DNA of 64,000 bases, taken from positions 3,100,001 through 3,164,000 of the forward strand of contig NC_008009.1 in assembly GCF_000014005.1 (NCBI RefSeq). The letters are read 5' to 3'. Shown one piece after another: positions 1 to 8,825 of the stretch (position 1 is its first letter; every line of letters starts with the position of its first letter). The position numbers and the translations under genes were made by a program. This DNA is from Candidatus Koribacter versatilis Ellin345 (GTDB lineage: Bacteria > Acidobacteriota > Terriglobia > Terriglobales > Acidobacteriaceae). The notes beneath the pieces are model-generated. The model was not told where the DNA came from. It was given only the letters and a program-made list of their open reading frames with translations, and did not search any database.

Positions 1-68
1 GTTTGACTTAGAGCAGGCTGGCAGGCGATACCCAGCGACAGCAGGAGCGCGGCGACGATTGGACGCAT
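1..68 (-). CDS. N-terminal fragment of a secreted protein (runs off the window)
   Basis: Reading leftward from an ATG at 68-66 gives 22 residues that look like a signal peptide: a short positive start (MRP), a hydrophobic stretch rich in Leu, Ala and Val, and a small-residue region around ALSQ where signal peptidase I could cut. A Cys at residue 16 is a weak lipobox alternative. The rest of the gene lies outside the window, so no function can be assigned. It is divergent from ygfZ and about 105 bp from it. Confidence 0.45.
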   Translation of the reverse strand, partial: MRPIVAALLLSLGIACQPALSQ

Positions 69-155
69 GGACACACCAAGATTAAAGCACAGCGCTCGAC
101 GGCAAGTGTTCGGAAAGCCCAAGGCTGGTTGGTCTCGAATCCTGCGGGCCTTCGT

Positions 156-161
156 TATAAT
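156..161 (+). promoter_or_regulatory. -10 element of the ygfZ operon
   Basis: A perfect TATAAT lies 12 nt before the ygfZ ATG at 174, so transcription would start about 5 nt upstream of the start codon. No good -35 hexamer is visible at 16-18 nt spacing. The position supports choosing 174 over the in-frame ATG at 129, which lies upstream of this hexamer. Confidence 0.5.
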
Positions 162-173
162 CAAAGGTTCTGT

Positions 174-1202
174 ATGCGTAATTCCTTGCTTCAAGAGAAA
201 ACCGCGCCGGCACGGATGGGCGAGTACCACGGTGCGCACGCAGCCGCCGTCTACACCGACGTCGCCCGCGAATTCGATGCCCTTCGTACCGGAGCCGCTG
301 TTTACGAAGCGACCTGGCGCGCAAAGATCGTCGCGACTGGCGAAGACCGCGTCCGCTGGCTCAATGGCATGATCACGAACAACGTTCGCGATCTCGCTGT
401 CAGCCGCGGCGTATACAGCTTTGTCCTTAACGCACAGGGCCGCATTCAGGGCGATCTCATCGCTTTTCAGCGTGGCGATTACATCCTGCTCGAAACCGAT
501 GAATCGCAGGCCGAGTCGCTGACCGCTCTGTTCGATCGCTTCATCATCATGGACGACGTTGAAATCGCGAATGTCAGCGAGAAGCTGGCCTCCATCGGTG
601 TAAAGGGACCGAAGGCCGCAGAGGTCCTTCGCGAAGCTGGTTTCCCTGCCGATCTCAAAGCACTCGATGTCGTGGATGCGACCTGGAACGGCGTCGGCAT
701 TTCCGTCGCCTGCGGCGCGAGCGAGCAGTTCCCCGAATTCGAAATCTGGTTCGCGCCGGAACATACCGTGGCCGTGTGGGACGCGCTGGTTTCCGCCGGA
801 GCTCAGCCCGTAGGCTACGAAGCCCTTGAGTTACATCGCATTGCGACCGGCATACCCGCCTTCGGACAGGACATTCGCGAGCGCGATCTCCCGCAGGAGA
901 CCGCGCAGAGTCACGCGCTACACTTCTCCAAGGGCTGCTACGTCGGCCAGGAGATCGTCGAGCGCATCCACTCGCGCGGCAATGTTCATCGCGGATTTAC
1001 TGGTTTCTCACTTTCGCAACTCGTAAACTCCGGGACAAAGCTCGTCAGAGACGGCAAAGAAGTTGGCGAGATCACCAGCGTTGCCGAACTGCCATCCAAG
1101 AAAATCATTGCCCTTGGCTATGTGCGCCGCGAGGCAGCTACCAGCGAGCTTGTTGCCGGTGACGCAACTGCCAAAGTACATCCCTTACCGTTTGAGTTTT
1201 AA
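174..1202 (+). CDS. ygfZ: Folate-binding protein YgfZ (tRNA modification / Fe-S repair)
   Basis: The protein has 342 residues and belongs to the aminomethyltransferase-fold YgfZ family. Members bind tetrahydrofolate and help maintain Fe-S enzymes such as MiaB in the cytoplasm. The family signature is present as KGCYVGQE at residues 253-260, including the conserved Cys255. The N-terminal half has the expected motifs DRVRWLNGMITNNV and QGRIQGDL. The start is set at 174 because an upstream in-frame ATG at 129 would precede the TATAAT at 156-161. It is the first gene of a four-gene run with spacings of 2, -1 and 5 bp (DUF1844, PhnP-like hydrolase, ribF). Assignment to the family is firm; the exact substrate in this organism is inferred. 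Confidence 0.9.
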   Translation: MRNSLLQEKTAPARMGEYHGAHAAAVYTDVAREFDALRTGAAVYEATWRAKIVATGEDRVRWLNGMITNNVRDLAVSRGVYSFVLNAQGRIQGDLIAFQRGDYILLETDESQAESLTALFDRFIIMDDVEIANVSEKLASIGVKGPKAAEVLREAGFPADLKALDVVDATWNGVGISVACGASEQFPEFEIWFAPEHTVAVWDALVSAGAQPVGYEALELHRIATGIPAFGQDIRERDLPQETAQSHALHFSKGCYVGQEIVERIHSRGNVHRGFTGFSLSQLVNSGTKLVRDGKEVGEITSVAELPSKKIIALGYVRREAATSELVAGDATAKVHPLPFEF

Positions 1203-1204
1203 TT

Positions 1205-1816
1205 ATGGCCGATAAGAAAAACGAAAGCTTCACCGTAACCGACCGCCGCAAGTTCACTATCGACGGCGATGTCCGTCCTGACGCTCCACGCGAAGAAGAG
1301 GCTCCCGCCGCACCACCCGCTCCGGAAGCGAAGCCCGATTCGAACGTGAAGGAGTTTCCCAAACGCGCCGTCGAGGCGCCCACCGCCGCGGCGGAAACAG
1401 AGCCCGAGCAACCCGATGCCGTGAGTATCGAAGAGACGCGCGAGTCGGCGGCTGCCTACAAGCAATCCATTGCCGACATCGACCAGCACCTCGCCGGACA
1501 GATGAAGGAACAGGGCCGCACGCCTAAAGACTTCGAAATGAACTTCGAGAAGTTGGTGGCCTCCCTGTACACGACGGCGATCATGCAGCTTGGCCTCGAT
1601 CCTGCCAGCGGCCAGATGAAGTACCAGCCGGATATCATCGCCGCGCGCCAGACCGTGGACATGCTCTCGATCCTGCAAGAGAAGACCAAGGGCAATCTCG
1701 ACGCGAAAGAGGGCCGCCTGCTCGACAGCATCCTCTACGAGCTGCGCATGGCCTACATCGAGATCACCAAGATGCTCACGCAGGCGCCGCCGCCCGGAGG
1801 ATCCGGCAAGCCCTGA
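1205..1816 (+). CDS. DUF1844 domain protein
   Basis: This 203-residue cytoplasmic protein has two parts. Residues 1-95 are rich in Ala, Pro and Glu and look disordered. Residues 105-190 match the DUF1844 family, with the motifs NFEKLVASLY and QTVDMLSILQEKTKGNL and a helical, amphipathic pattern. DUF1844 proteins have no established biochemical role. The gene starts 2 bp after ygfZ and its stop overlaps the next ATG by one base, so it is almost certainly co-transcribed and translationally coupled. Nothing in the sequence suggests enzymatic activity. Confidence 0.85.
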   Translation: MADKKNESFTVTDRRKFTIDGDVRPDAPREEEAPAAPPAPEAKPDSNVKEFPKRAVEAPTAAAETEPEQPDAVSIEETRESAAAYKQSIADIDQHLAGQMKEQGRTPKDFEMNFEKLVASLYTTAIMQLGLDPASGQMKYQPDIIAARQTVDMLSILQEKTKGNLDAKEGRLLDSILYELRMAYIEITKMLTQAPPPGGSGKP

Positions 1817-2598
1817 TGCGCGCCACTCTCACGGTCCTCGGAAGCGGCACGTCGATGGGCGTGCCGACGATCGGTTGCGACTGCGCGGTCTGCAGCTCCA
1901 GCGATCCGCATGACCGCAGGCTGCGCCCGTCAGTCATGGTGCAATACGACGGCAAGCTGGTGCTCATTGACACCACACCCGACTTCCGCGAACAGGCACT
2001 GCGCGAAGGCATTAAAAAGATCGACGCTATCGTCTATACGCATGGTCACGCCGATCACATCCTCGGCCTCGACGACGTGCGGCCACTCAGTTTTCCGCGC
2101 ATCACCGGCGGAGCGAGAGTGCCACTCTACGCCAACGAAAAAACCGAGCGCGTGCTGAAACACGTCTTCAAGTACATCTTTGACGACGACTACAAATTCG
2201 GCAGCATCGCGCAGGTGGAAATGCACCGCGTGCATCATGAGGCAATCGAACTGTTCGGCGCGAAATTCATCCCGGTGCCGGTGATCCATGGAGAAACCGA
2301 GATCTATGGCTACCGCTTTGGTTCGGCCGCGTACCTCACCGACTTCAGTTCGATACCCGATGCGTCCATGGAAATGCTGCGCGGTCTCGACATCCTGTTT
2401 CTCGACGCGCTGCGCCACAAGCCGCACCCCACGCACTCCACGCTCGACAATTCGGTTTCGATCGCTGAGAAGCTCAAGGCCAAACATACGTACTTCACGC
2501 ACATCTCCCACGATCTGCCGCACGAGGAAACCAACCGGCAGCTTCCCGCCGGGATTCAACTGGCCCATGACGGCCTGAAACTCGAATTCGAGCTCTGA
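1816..2598 (+). CDS. Metallo-beta-lactamase-fold hydrolase, PhnP-like
   Basis: The 260-residue protein carries the metal-binding motif THGHADH at residues 75-81 and downstream metal-site residues, including the HDLPH segment near the C-terminus. An N-terminal cluster with Cys21, Cys23 and Cys26 matches the extra structural zinc site described for the phosphodiesterase PhnP. The likely activity is hydrolysis of a phosphodiester, possibly a cyclic nucleotide-like or phosphonate-pathway intermediate. No phosphonate (phn) genes are nearby, so the physiological substrate is unknown and a housekeeping role is more likely. The start overlaps the DUF1844 stop codon by one base. Confidence 0.85.
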   Translation: MRATLTVLGSGTSMGVPTIGCDCAVCSSSDPHDRRLRPSVMVQYDGKLVLIDTTPDFREQALREGIKKIDAIVYTHGHADHILGLDDVRPLSFPRITGGARVPLYANEKTERVLKHVFKYIFDDDYKFGSIAQVEMHRVHHEAIELFGAKFIPVPVIHGETEIYGYRFGSAAYLTDFSSIPDASMEMLRGLDILFLDALRHKPHPTHSTLDNSVSIAEKLKAKHTYFTHISHDLPHEETNRQLPAGIQLAHDGLKLEFEL

Positions 2599-2603
2599 CC
2601 GCC

Positions 2604-3551
2604 ATGGACGTCTTCCGCAGCCTCGACGAAATCCCCGCCGGTTATGGACCGACTGTTGTTGCGATCGGCAATTTCGACGGCGTACATCGCGCCCATCAGC
2701 GGGTATTAAAAGCACTGGTCAATCGCGCCCACCACATCGGCGGCAAAGCAATTGCCATCACCTTCGACCCGCATCCTACGCGCATTCTGCGGCCTGATTC
2801 CGCCCCGAAACTTCTCACGCCGCTTGCGCTGAAGTTACGCTTGATGGCGGCTACTGGCGTGGACGCAACGCTGGTGCTTCCCTTCACTCGCGATCTTTCC
2901 AACCTCTCGCCGCGCGAGTTCGTGCAGCGCATTCTCGTGGAAAAACTCGCAACCAAAGAAGTGCACGAGGGCTATAACTTCCACTTCGGGCACAAAGCGT
3001 CGGGCAACATTCTCACGCTGGAAGAACTCGGCCGCGAGCTTGGTTTCGTGGTGAAGATCTATCCCGAGATGAAGCTGCGCCAGCACACCGTCTCGAGTAG
3101 CGAAGTCCGCAAACTCATTGCCGCCGGTGAGATGTCGCGTGCCCGAACGCTGCTCGGTCGATCGTTCAGCGTCGTCTCGCATCCCGGCCGTGGGCGCGGT
3201 TTCGGCCACAAATACACCGTGCCGACGATCAACCTCGTCGAATACAACGAGCAGGTTCCGGGCAATGGCGTTTACATCACCACGACGCGCGTCGCCAACG
3301 AGACATTTGATTCCGTAACCAACGTCGGCGTGCGCCCCACGTTCGGCGATGACGGCTTCGCGATCGAAACCCATCTTCTCAACTTCCATCCCATCGAACT
3401 GACCGCGCAGACAGAGGTCGAGATCACCTTCCTCAAGCGCATCCGCGACGAAATCAAGTTCCCCCACACCGATGCCCTCAAAGCGCAAATCGGTCGCGAC
3501 GTGAAGACAGCACTGCGGTATTTCAAGCTGCATACGCGCTACGCACGCTAA
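2604..3551 (+). CDS. ribF: Bifunctional riboflavin kinase / FAD synthetase
   Basis: The 315-residue product has the usual length and two-domain layout of RibF. The N-terminal FAD-synthetase nucleotidyltransferase domain shows GNFDGVH at residues 22-28 and a TFDPHP motif. The C-terminal riboflavin-kinase domain shows the glycine-rich loop GRGFGHKYTVPTINL, with the conserved PTxN. It phosphorylates riboflavin to FMN and adenylylates FMN to FAD in the cytoplasm. It is the last gene of the ygfZ operon, starting 5 bp after its neighbour. No FMN riboswitch is visible, and none is expected inside an operon. Confidence 0.95.
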   Translation: MDVFRSLDEIPAGYGPTVVAIGNFDGVHRAHQRVLKALVNRAHHIGGKAIAITFDPHPTRILRPDSAPKLLTPLALKLRLMAATGVDATLVLPFTRDLSNLSPREFVQRILVEKLATKEVHEGYNFHFGHKASGNILTLEELGRELGFVVKIYPEMKLRQHTVSSSEVRKLIAAGEMSRARTLLGRSFSVVSHPGRGRGFGHKYTVPTINLVEYNEQVPGNGVYITTTRVANETFDSVTNVGVRPTFGDDGFAIETHLLNFHPIELTAQTEVEITFLKRIRDEIKFPHTDALKAQIGRDVKTALRYFKLHTRYAR

Positions 3552-3560
3552 CTTCAAAAC

Positions 3561-3689
3561 CTTTCACCACGAAGGACACGAAGTAAACGAAGGTGGCTTT
3601 GTGTTGCAAGATCGACGGCTTCGGTCTACCGAAATCGTCAACCTAACCAACACAAACCCTTCGTGAACTTCGTGTCCTTCGTGGTTAAG
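3561..3689. repeat. MITE-like inverted repeat (CCACGAAGGACAC family)
   Basis: Two imperfect arms face each other. The left arm (3561-3604) begins CTTTCACCACGAAGGACACG and runs to a TTTGTGTTG. The right arm (about 3646-3689) starts with CAACACAAA and ends in CCTTCGTGGTTAAGG. The arms pair over about 40 bp around a short centre. Related arms occur at 13280-13312 (single) and 28823-28972 (facing pair). The element lies between ribF and an MFS gene and contains no ORF. Confidence 0.75.
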
Positions 3690-3701
3690 GCCTTTAGCAG
3701 T

Positions 3702-3707
3702 TAGAAT
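3702..3707 (+). promoter_or_regulatory. -10-like element, leaderless MFS gene
   Basis: TAGAAT ends 6 nt before the ATG at 3714, which would place the transcription start at or next to the start codon. No Shine-Dalgarno sequence is present between them. The -35 region is not recognisable. Confidence 0.45.
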
Positions 3708-3713
3708 CCCCGG

Positions 3714-4922
3714 ATGTTCTCGCAGGCCACTCCCGCGCAGCGCCGCACCTTGCTCGCCGCTGCGCTTGGCTGGGCACTGGATGCTTTCGACGTCATGCTC
3801 TACGCGATGGTCGTGGCATACGTCATGCGCGACCTCCGCATTGATAAGCCGACTGTCGGCCTGCTGAACACACTCACACTTCTTGCCAGCGGTATCGGCG
3901 GCCTGCTCTTCGGCTGGATCGCAGATCGCGTCGGCCGCACCCGTGCGCTGATGCTCAGCATCGCGACTTACTCGATCTGCTCCTTCGCCTCGGGACTTTC
4001 AACTTCGGTGCAGATGCTGGCTGCCTGCCGTTTCGTGCTCGGACTCGGCATGGGTGGCGAGTGGAACACCGGCGCTACGCTCGTAGCGGAAACTTGGCCG
4101 ACCCATCTTCGTGCGAAAGCCATCGCCGTAGTGCAAAGCTCGTGGGCATGGGGCTACGCTGCTGCGGCGCTCGTTGCCGGACTCACGCTGCAATATTCTC
4201 AGAACTGGCGTTATGTGTTCTTCGTGGGCATCGCGCCGGCTTTGCTTCTGCTGTGGATTCAAAAGGAAGTGCCGGAGTCCGAACTCTGGCAGAAACAGCA
4301 AACGAACAAAGCACCGAACGCGAAGCTTTCATCGGAACACGTGCGCAACGCGATCGTCTTGCTCGCTCTCAATTTCTTCGGCCTCTTCGCCTGGTGGGGG
4401 CTGTTTACCTGGATTCCGCCGTACCTCTCGCTTCCCGTCGAGCAAGGCGGACGCGGCTTCTCGCAACTTGGCACCACCGGACTGCTCGTCTTTCTAAATC
4501 TGGTTGGGATGTTCCCCGGCTACATCAGCTTCGGGTTCTTCGCCGATCGCATAGGACGCCGCTGGTCGTTCTTTCTTTATCTTTTCGCTGCCGCCTGCGT
4601 AGTTCCGATCTATGCAGCTGCGCGACAGCCGTGGCAGATTCTCGTCATGGGAGCGGTTGTCGCGTTCTTCGGAACCGGCTTCTTTTCCGGCTCCGGCATT
4701 GTTGGCTCAGAGCTATTTCCGACGCACGTCCGCGCTCGCGCGCTCGGACTGACCTATAACGGCGCACGCATGCTGAGCTGCGTTGCACCGTACGTCATCG
4801 GCTCGCTGAGCATGCACCGCGGACTGAGCGGAGCCTTCGTGGTTTGTGCGGTGGGATTCCTGCTGGCGGCTTTCACCGCGCTCCTGTTACCAGAAACGCG
4901 GGGCCGCGAACTTGCGAATTGA
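3714..4922 (+). CDS. MFS transporter, aromatic acid/sialic acid symporter type
   Basis: The 402-residue inner-membrane protein has about 12 hydrophobic segments. The loop 2-3 signature of the major facilitator superfamily is present as GWIADRVGRTRAL. The AAHS-like start (LLAAALGWALDAFDVMLYAM), with an acidic residue in the first helix, suggests a proton-coupled symporter for an organic acid. No adjacent catabolic genes reveal the substrate. The MITE-like repeat and a probable leaderless promoter precede it, so it is likely a single-gene unit. It ends 11 bp before the convergent gene at 4934. Confidence 0.85.
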   Translation: MFSQATPAQRRTLLAAALGWALDAFDVMLYAMVVAYVMRDLRIDKPTVGLLNTLTLLASGIGGLLFGWIADRVGRTRALMLSIATYSICSFASGLSTSVQMLAACRFVLGLGMGGEWNTGATLVAETWPTHLRAKAIAVVQSSWAWGYAAAALVAGLTLQYSQNWRYVFFVGIAPALLLLWIQKEVPESELWQKQQTNKAPNAKLSSEHVRNAIVLLALNFFGLFAWWGLFTWIPPYLSLPVEQGGRGFSQLGTTGLLVFLNLVGMFPGYISFGFFADRIGRRWSFFLYLFAAACVVPIYAAARQPWQILVMGAVVAFFGTGFFSGSGIVGSELFPTHVRARALGLTYNGARMLSCVAPYVIGSLSMHRGLSGAFVVCAVGFLLAAFTALLLPETRGRELAN

Positions 4923-4933
4923 AGGCGTAGCGC

Positions 4934-5365
4934 CTAATTCCCCACTATTGGCGACAACAAATACTGTGCTGCACCCGAATAGGTGAACTTCAGCATCTGT
5001 CCTTCGGGCGTGACGATGAGCAGCGACCCAAGAAACGCCGCCATCATCTGGCCTTCATGATCGAGAATTACCGAGCCCTCGTGCAGCGGCGAGCGATACA
5101 GAATCTGCCCATTTTCCTGGTCGAGCGTGAAGGTGAGCAAAGCCTGCAAGTGCCCCACCCGATGTACCTCGATGGTCTCGTCCTTGCGGCGAATACCCAG
5201 CACTTCTTTGCCGAGACTGTTATGCAGCACCACTTCGCGGTGCAGCGCCATTGAGAAATTGCGCCATCCCAGCGCGCAGCGTTCACTCACCTTCGCCAGG
5301 CGCCGCCAGCGCTGCTCGCGCCATTCATGACGTTCCTTGATGAGCCGTTCCAAAGCCGTATGCAT
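4934..5365 (-). CDS. Hypothetical protein, 143 aa
   Basis: The product has no signal peptide and no membrane segment. The N-terminal 40 residues are strongly charged and helical (RLIKERHEWREQRWRRL). The remainder alternates beta-type hydrophobic residues (EVVLHNSLGKEVLGI, GSVILDHEGQMMAAF), which suggests a small beta-rich domain. No family is recognised. The ATG is preceded by GAGG at suitable spacing. It is convergent with the MFS gene upstream. Confidence 0.7.
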   Translation of the reverse strand: MHTALERLIKERHEWREQRWRRLAKVSERCALGWRNFSMALHREVVLHNSLGKEVLGIRRKDETIEVHRVGHLQALLTFTLDQENGQILYRSPLHEGSVILDHEGQMMAAFLGSLLIVTPEGQMLKFTYSGAAQYLLSPIVGN

Positions 5366-5475
5366 GCCCGCACCTCGTGGTTAAGGGGGATTCGACCACT
5401 TGCTGCGATTACTTTGCATAATCGTGGGCTACGAAGTAAGCACGCGAATGGGACAAGAATCTTTTGAGTTACGAG

Positions 5476-6459
5476 TTACTCGATTGGGTCCACCACGATG
5501 GCAGGCGCAGTTCCGTCGGATCGCTGCACGAAAGAAATCGCGCTCAACACCACCGCCATCCCAGCCATTTGAACGAGCGTCACGGTTTCGCCGAGGAAGA
5601 TAGCGGCGATCACTACCGAGAACACCGGCTCCAGCGCGGCAGTCACGATCACCCGCGTCGCATCGAGATGATGCAGCCCGGCGAAGTACAGCGAGAACGG
5701 TACCGCCGCCGATGTGATCGAGAACAACACCATGAATGCGTACTGTTTTGGCGCGTAATGCGCGGCAATGATCTTCCACGGTGGGTTCACGATGATCCAG
5801 AAGAGCGCCGCGCCGAGTAGTGAGTTCGTCAGCACCGCCCAGCGATCGTAGACCTGCAGTAAGTGCCTTCCGTAGATGCTATAGAAGGCAAATGATACCG
5901 CCGCCACCTGCGCTGCCAGCACTCCCACGGTATTCAGCTTGATTCTTCCGGCAGCAATCGCAAGAAATGGAAAATGCCCCACGCCGGCGAACACGCCGAT
6001 CGCAAACACGCACCCCAACACCGCCAGCACCACGCCCCACACTCGCGAGGCCGTGGCGCGCTGCTGCCGGGTAAACACCATGTACAGCAGCACCCACACC
6101 GGCGCCACATATTGAAGAATGATCGCCGTCGCTACCGTCGTTTTCTGGATCGCCAGATAGTAAGCGTAATTCGAGAACGCCAGCCCGAACACGCCTAGCA
6201 GAAATGCCTGCAACATTTCGCGCCGCGGCAACTTCGTGCTCGATCGTCCGCGGAGCGTCCACAAGATCGGAGTCACCAGGAAGAATGCGATCGTCGTGCG
6301 TGCCTGCGCGAGGATTAGCGGATCAATTGGCCGCAACCCGCCGAGCAATTTCCCCGTAAACGCCGCACGTCCCAGGCTCGCGGAAATTCCCCAGCAGAGT
6401 GTGGCTGCGGCTACATACAAATATCCGCGCAGCGGATGCGAGCTGTGTTCTGAGGTCAA
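5476..6459 (-). CDS. EamA/DMT-family permease
   Basis: The 327-residue inner-membrane protein has about ten transmembrane helices in two related halves of five, as in drug/metabolite transporters of the EamA (RhaT-like) family. The opening YLYVAAATLCWGISASLGRAAF and the second-half motif SLYFAGLHHLDATRVIVTAALEPVFSVVIAAIFLGE are typical. It probably exports a small metabolite; the substrate cannot be read from the sequence. The start codon is TTG at 6459. The divergent sedolisin gene begins about 100 bp away, so the two may share a control region. Confidence 0.85.
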   Translation of the reverse strand: MTSEHSSHPLRGYLYVAAATLCWGISASLGRAAFTGKLLGGLRPIDPLILAQARTTIAFFLVTPILWTLRGRSSTKLPRREMLQAFLLGVFGLAFSNYAYYLAIQKTTVATAIILQYVAPVWVLLYMVFTRQQRATASRVWGVVLAVLGCVFAIGVFAGVGHFPFLAIAAGRIKLNTVGVLAAQVAAVSFAFYSIYGRHLLQVYDRWAVLTNSLLGAALFWIIVNPPWKIIAAHYAPKQYAFMVLFSITSAAVPFSLYFAGLHHLDATRVIVTAALEPVFSVVIAAIFLGETVTLVQMAGMAVVLSAISFVQRSDGTAPAIVVDPIE

Positions 6460-6559
6460 ACTTCAGGTGTATGGGAATCCGTGGCTCGCGTCAACCCGCG
6501 CTCAGCAAACTGCACGGTTCAGCATCGCAGTGCTACTCTCATCGCACCCGGTTAACCCC

Positions 6560-8128
6560 ATGACAGACGCCATTCCCCCAACTCGTCTCGATCTTGCCGA
6601 TCTGAATCGCGCTCCTCGCTCCGAGGAACAAGTCATCGGCCGCACCGCTCCTGATACCCAACTCTCGGTGACTATCGTCTTGCGCCGTGCTACTGACGCG
6701 GCGATGCGCGCCGCCGATCTCGCCGCCCTGCGCGACTTCTCCATACGACATAAGCTCGATCTCGAAGACTCCGGAGACCCGGACGACTTCGTAACCCTGT
6801 GCGGACGCGCGGCCGATTTCGAATATGCGTTTCACTTTGAGTTGCTCGACGTGGAACAGGATGGCGACCGTTATCGCCGCTATACAGAAACGCCGTCTCT
6901 ACGGCCGGGAATCCGCGAAGTGGTCGTCGGCATTTTCGGACTTCGCGACCGTCCCGCGCGTCCGCGTCCGCGGGTCGATCACGGCGGAACCACCGCGCCG
7001 TTCTGGACTGCAACCGACCTCGAGCGTGCGTACTCGTTTCCCGAAGGGACCGACGGTGCCGGCCAGACAATCGCACTCATCGAACTCGGTGGCGGCTACG
7101 ACCCGCAAGACATAGCAGACTTGCTCGCGAGCCTGGGCCGCCCGCTGCCACAGGTGACTTTCCGGCCCGTTGCGAACGCCCTCAACCAGCCTTGCGACGC
7201 GGACACGATTCAGCAGTGGCTCGATGTGATCGAAGGGCGCCTGCAATTGTCCGCTGTCGATCCGAAGGTACTCGAGGCCGCACAAGCCACCGCGGAAGTC
7301 ACCATGGACATCGAAGTCGCTGCCGCACTCGCTCCCGGCGCCCACCTCGTCGTCTACATGGCGCCGCCTACCGAGCAGGGCCTCTACAAAGCGCTTGACG
7401 CAGCGATCCACGACACGCCTCCGCTTGTGGATGTCGTCTCCATCAGTTGGGGCGAAGCTGAGCTCTATGTCTCCGACGCCTACAGAAAATCGCTCACGCA
7501 ACTGCTGGAAGACGCCGCCGCGCGCGGGATCACTGTCTGCGCGTCGTCGGGAGATAACGGCGCGTATGACGATCCGCCCAATCAGACTCTCTGCGTGAAC
7601 TTTCCCGCCAGTAGCCCACTCGTACTCGCCTGCGGCGGCACCACGATCGCAAGTTATAGTTCCGGAATCCAAAAAGAAGTCGTATGGAATTGCGGTGTGC
7701 ATGGCATCCACGCTGCCACCGGCGGTGGCGTCAGCGAACACTTCCCGCTGCCAACTTGGCAGGACGCGAAACTCGTCCCAGCATCCGCGAACGGATATCG
7801 CGGTCGCGGCGTGCCCGATGTCGCTGCTGTTGCCGATCCTCATAACGGCTGCGAGATTCTCGTGCGTGGAATTCGTTGCAGTTCGTTCGGCACCAGCGCC
7901 GTCGTGCCCTTCTGGGCTGCGCTCATCGCGCGTTGCAACCAAGCTTTGGGAAAACGCAGCGGCCAAATCCAGCCAAAACTGTACGAACTCGCCAAGTCCG
8001 AGAGTTCACCGTTCCGAGCGATTTTAGAGGGAGACAATTTCTTCTATCGTGCGGCGGCGGGATGGAACCCTTGCACAGGATTGGGAGCTCCAGATGGAAG
8101 CCGACTACTCACTGCTTTACGGAGTTGA
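6560..8128 (+). CDS. Sedolisin (peptidase S53), pro-kumamolisin type
   Basis: The 522-residue acid serine protease precursor has an N-terminal pro-domain (about 1-140) and a subtilisin-fold catalytic domain (about 145-520). Catalytic residues are identifiable: Glu246 and Asp250 in EVTMD, the oxyanion Asp332 in SGDNG, and the nucleophile Ser446 in FGTSA. The C-terminal calcium-site region is present as GWNPCTGLG at 501-509, with Asn where Asp is usual. The start at 6560 is chosen because a longer in-frame reading from 6236 would run through the divergent EamA gene. No classical signal peptide is visible, as in kumamolisin itself. The likely role is extracellular protein degradation at low pH. 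Confidence 0.9.
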   Translation: MTDAIPPTRLDLADLNRAPRSEEQVIGRTAPDTQLSVTIVLRRATDAAMRAADLAALRDFSIRHKLDLEDSGDPDDFVTLCGRAADFEYAFHFELLDVEQDGDRYRRYTETPSLRPGIREVVVGIFGLRDRPARPRPRVDHGGTTAPFWTATDLERAYSFPEGTDGAGQTIALIELGGGYDPQDIADLLASLGRPLPQVTFRPVANALNQPCDADTIQQWLDVIEGRLQLSAVDPKVLEAAQATAEVTMDIEVAAALAPGAHLVVYMAPPTEQGLYKALDAAIHDTPPLVDVVSISWGEAELYVSDAYRKSLTQLLEDAAARGITVCASSGDNGAYDDPPNQTLCVNFPASSPLVLACGGTTIASYSSGIQKEVVWNCGVHGIHAATGGGVSEHFPLPTWQDAKLVPASANGYRGRGVPDVAAVADPHNGCEILVRGIRCSSFGTSAVVPFWAALIARCNQALGKRSGQIQPKLYELAKSESSPFRAILEGDNFFYRAAAGWNPCTGLGAPDGSRLLTALRS

Positions 8129-8154
8129 TCCGCGATCGAGAGCGTTGAACGCGG

Positions 8155-8544
8155 CTACCAAATCGTGTGTACAGCATTACTCGCGCGAATAAGACGGTCG
8201 GCTGTGACCAGCGGCGCCCGATGGAAAAGCGCCGTTGCTCCAATCAATCGATCGGTCGGATCCGGAGGATACTCAGGAGGAAATTGGGCTGAAAGAGCGG
8301 CGATCTCGCGGGTGATCGGCAGCACCGCATATCGACTCGTCAGTTTTTCTAGAAACGCATCGATCGTTCCGGCATAGGACAGGCGTCCGCGGCGAAGTAG
8401 CCAAGCAATCTCGACCAGCGTGATCGCGGATATCCCCGCGCCCTCGACCGAGCCCCTTTGGTCTATGACGAGCGTGGCGGGCGCGCTCAACCTCTCTCGC
8501 GCCCCCGCTGCCCAAAGCGCTACATGCGTGTCGAGAACAATCAC
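8155..8544 (-). CDS. vapC: PIN-domain toxin, VapC family
   Basis: This 129-residue protein has the PIN-domain acidic set: Asp5 in VLDTH, Glu45, Asp98 (in DPTDRLI) and Asp116 in TADRLI. VapC toxins are magnesium-dependent endoribonucleases, usually cutting tRNA or rRNA. The start codon is GTG at 8544, overlapping the antitoxin stop in a GTGA arrangement, so translation is coupled. All key acidic residues are intact, so the toxin is probably active. It is convergent with the sedolisin gene. Confidence 0.92.
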   Translation of the reverse strand: MIVLDTHVALWAAGARERLSAPATLVIDQRGSVEGAGISAITLVEIAWLLRRGRLSYAGTIDAFLEKLTSRYAVLPITREIAALSAQFPPEYPPDPTDRLIGATALFHRAPLVTADRLIRASNAVHTIW

Positions 8545-8825
8545 CGCTTGTCCTTCTTCCCTTCAACCGGCGGGATAACAGGCTCGGTTCCAGAGACGAT
8601 GTCCCATGACTCCGTTGGATAGGCGGGACTCTCGATATCTCCGATAATCTCAAACTCCCCCTCCATAAAGCCGAGCAAGCTGCCCTTCTTCTTCGAATCG
8701 ATCGGAATCAGTTTCGCGACCGGCTTTCCGCGCTTCGTGATGAGCACCGGTTCGCCCGTCTCATTCACATCGTCCATCAACGCCAGGCACTGTGCCTTGA
8801 ACTTCCCTGCTGAAATCGTCTTCAT
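8541..8825 (-). CDS. Antitoxin, Phd/YefM type (partner of VapC)
   Basis: The 94-residue protein has the Phd/YefM N-terminal DNA-binding pattern (MKTISAGKFKAQCLALMDDV, then VLITKRGKPVAKLIPI). The C-terminal half (about 50-94) is loop-rich and would wrap the toxin. The start at 8825 is preferred over three upstream in-frame ATGs because AGGAG (complement of 8833-8837) lies 7 nt before it. A TAAAAT -10 (complement of 8848-8853) precedes it. Pairing a Phd-type antitoxin with a PIN toxin is common. Confidence 0.88.
   Translation of the reverse strand: MKTISAGKFKAQCLALMDDVNETGEPVLITKRGKPVAKLIPIDSKKKGSLLGFMEGEFEIIGDIESPAYPTESWDIVSGTEPVIPPVEGKKDKR

Noticed and set aside
6899-7966. 355-codon antisense ORF in the sedolisin gene
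   Set aside because: All sedolisin catalytic motifs are intact on the plus strand; the antisense frame is a by-product of codon bias.
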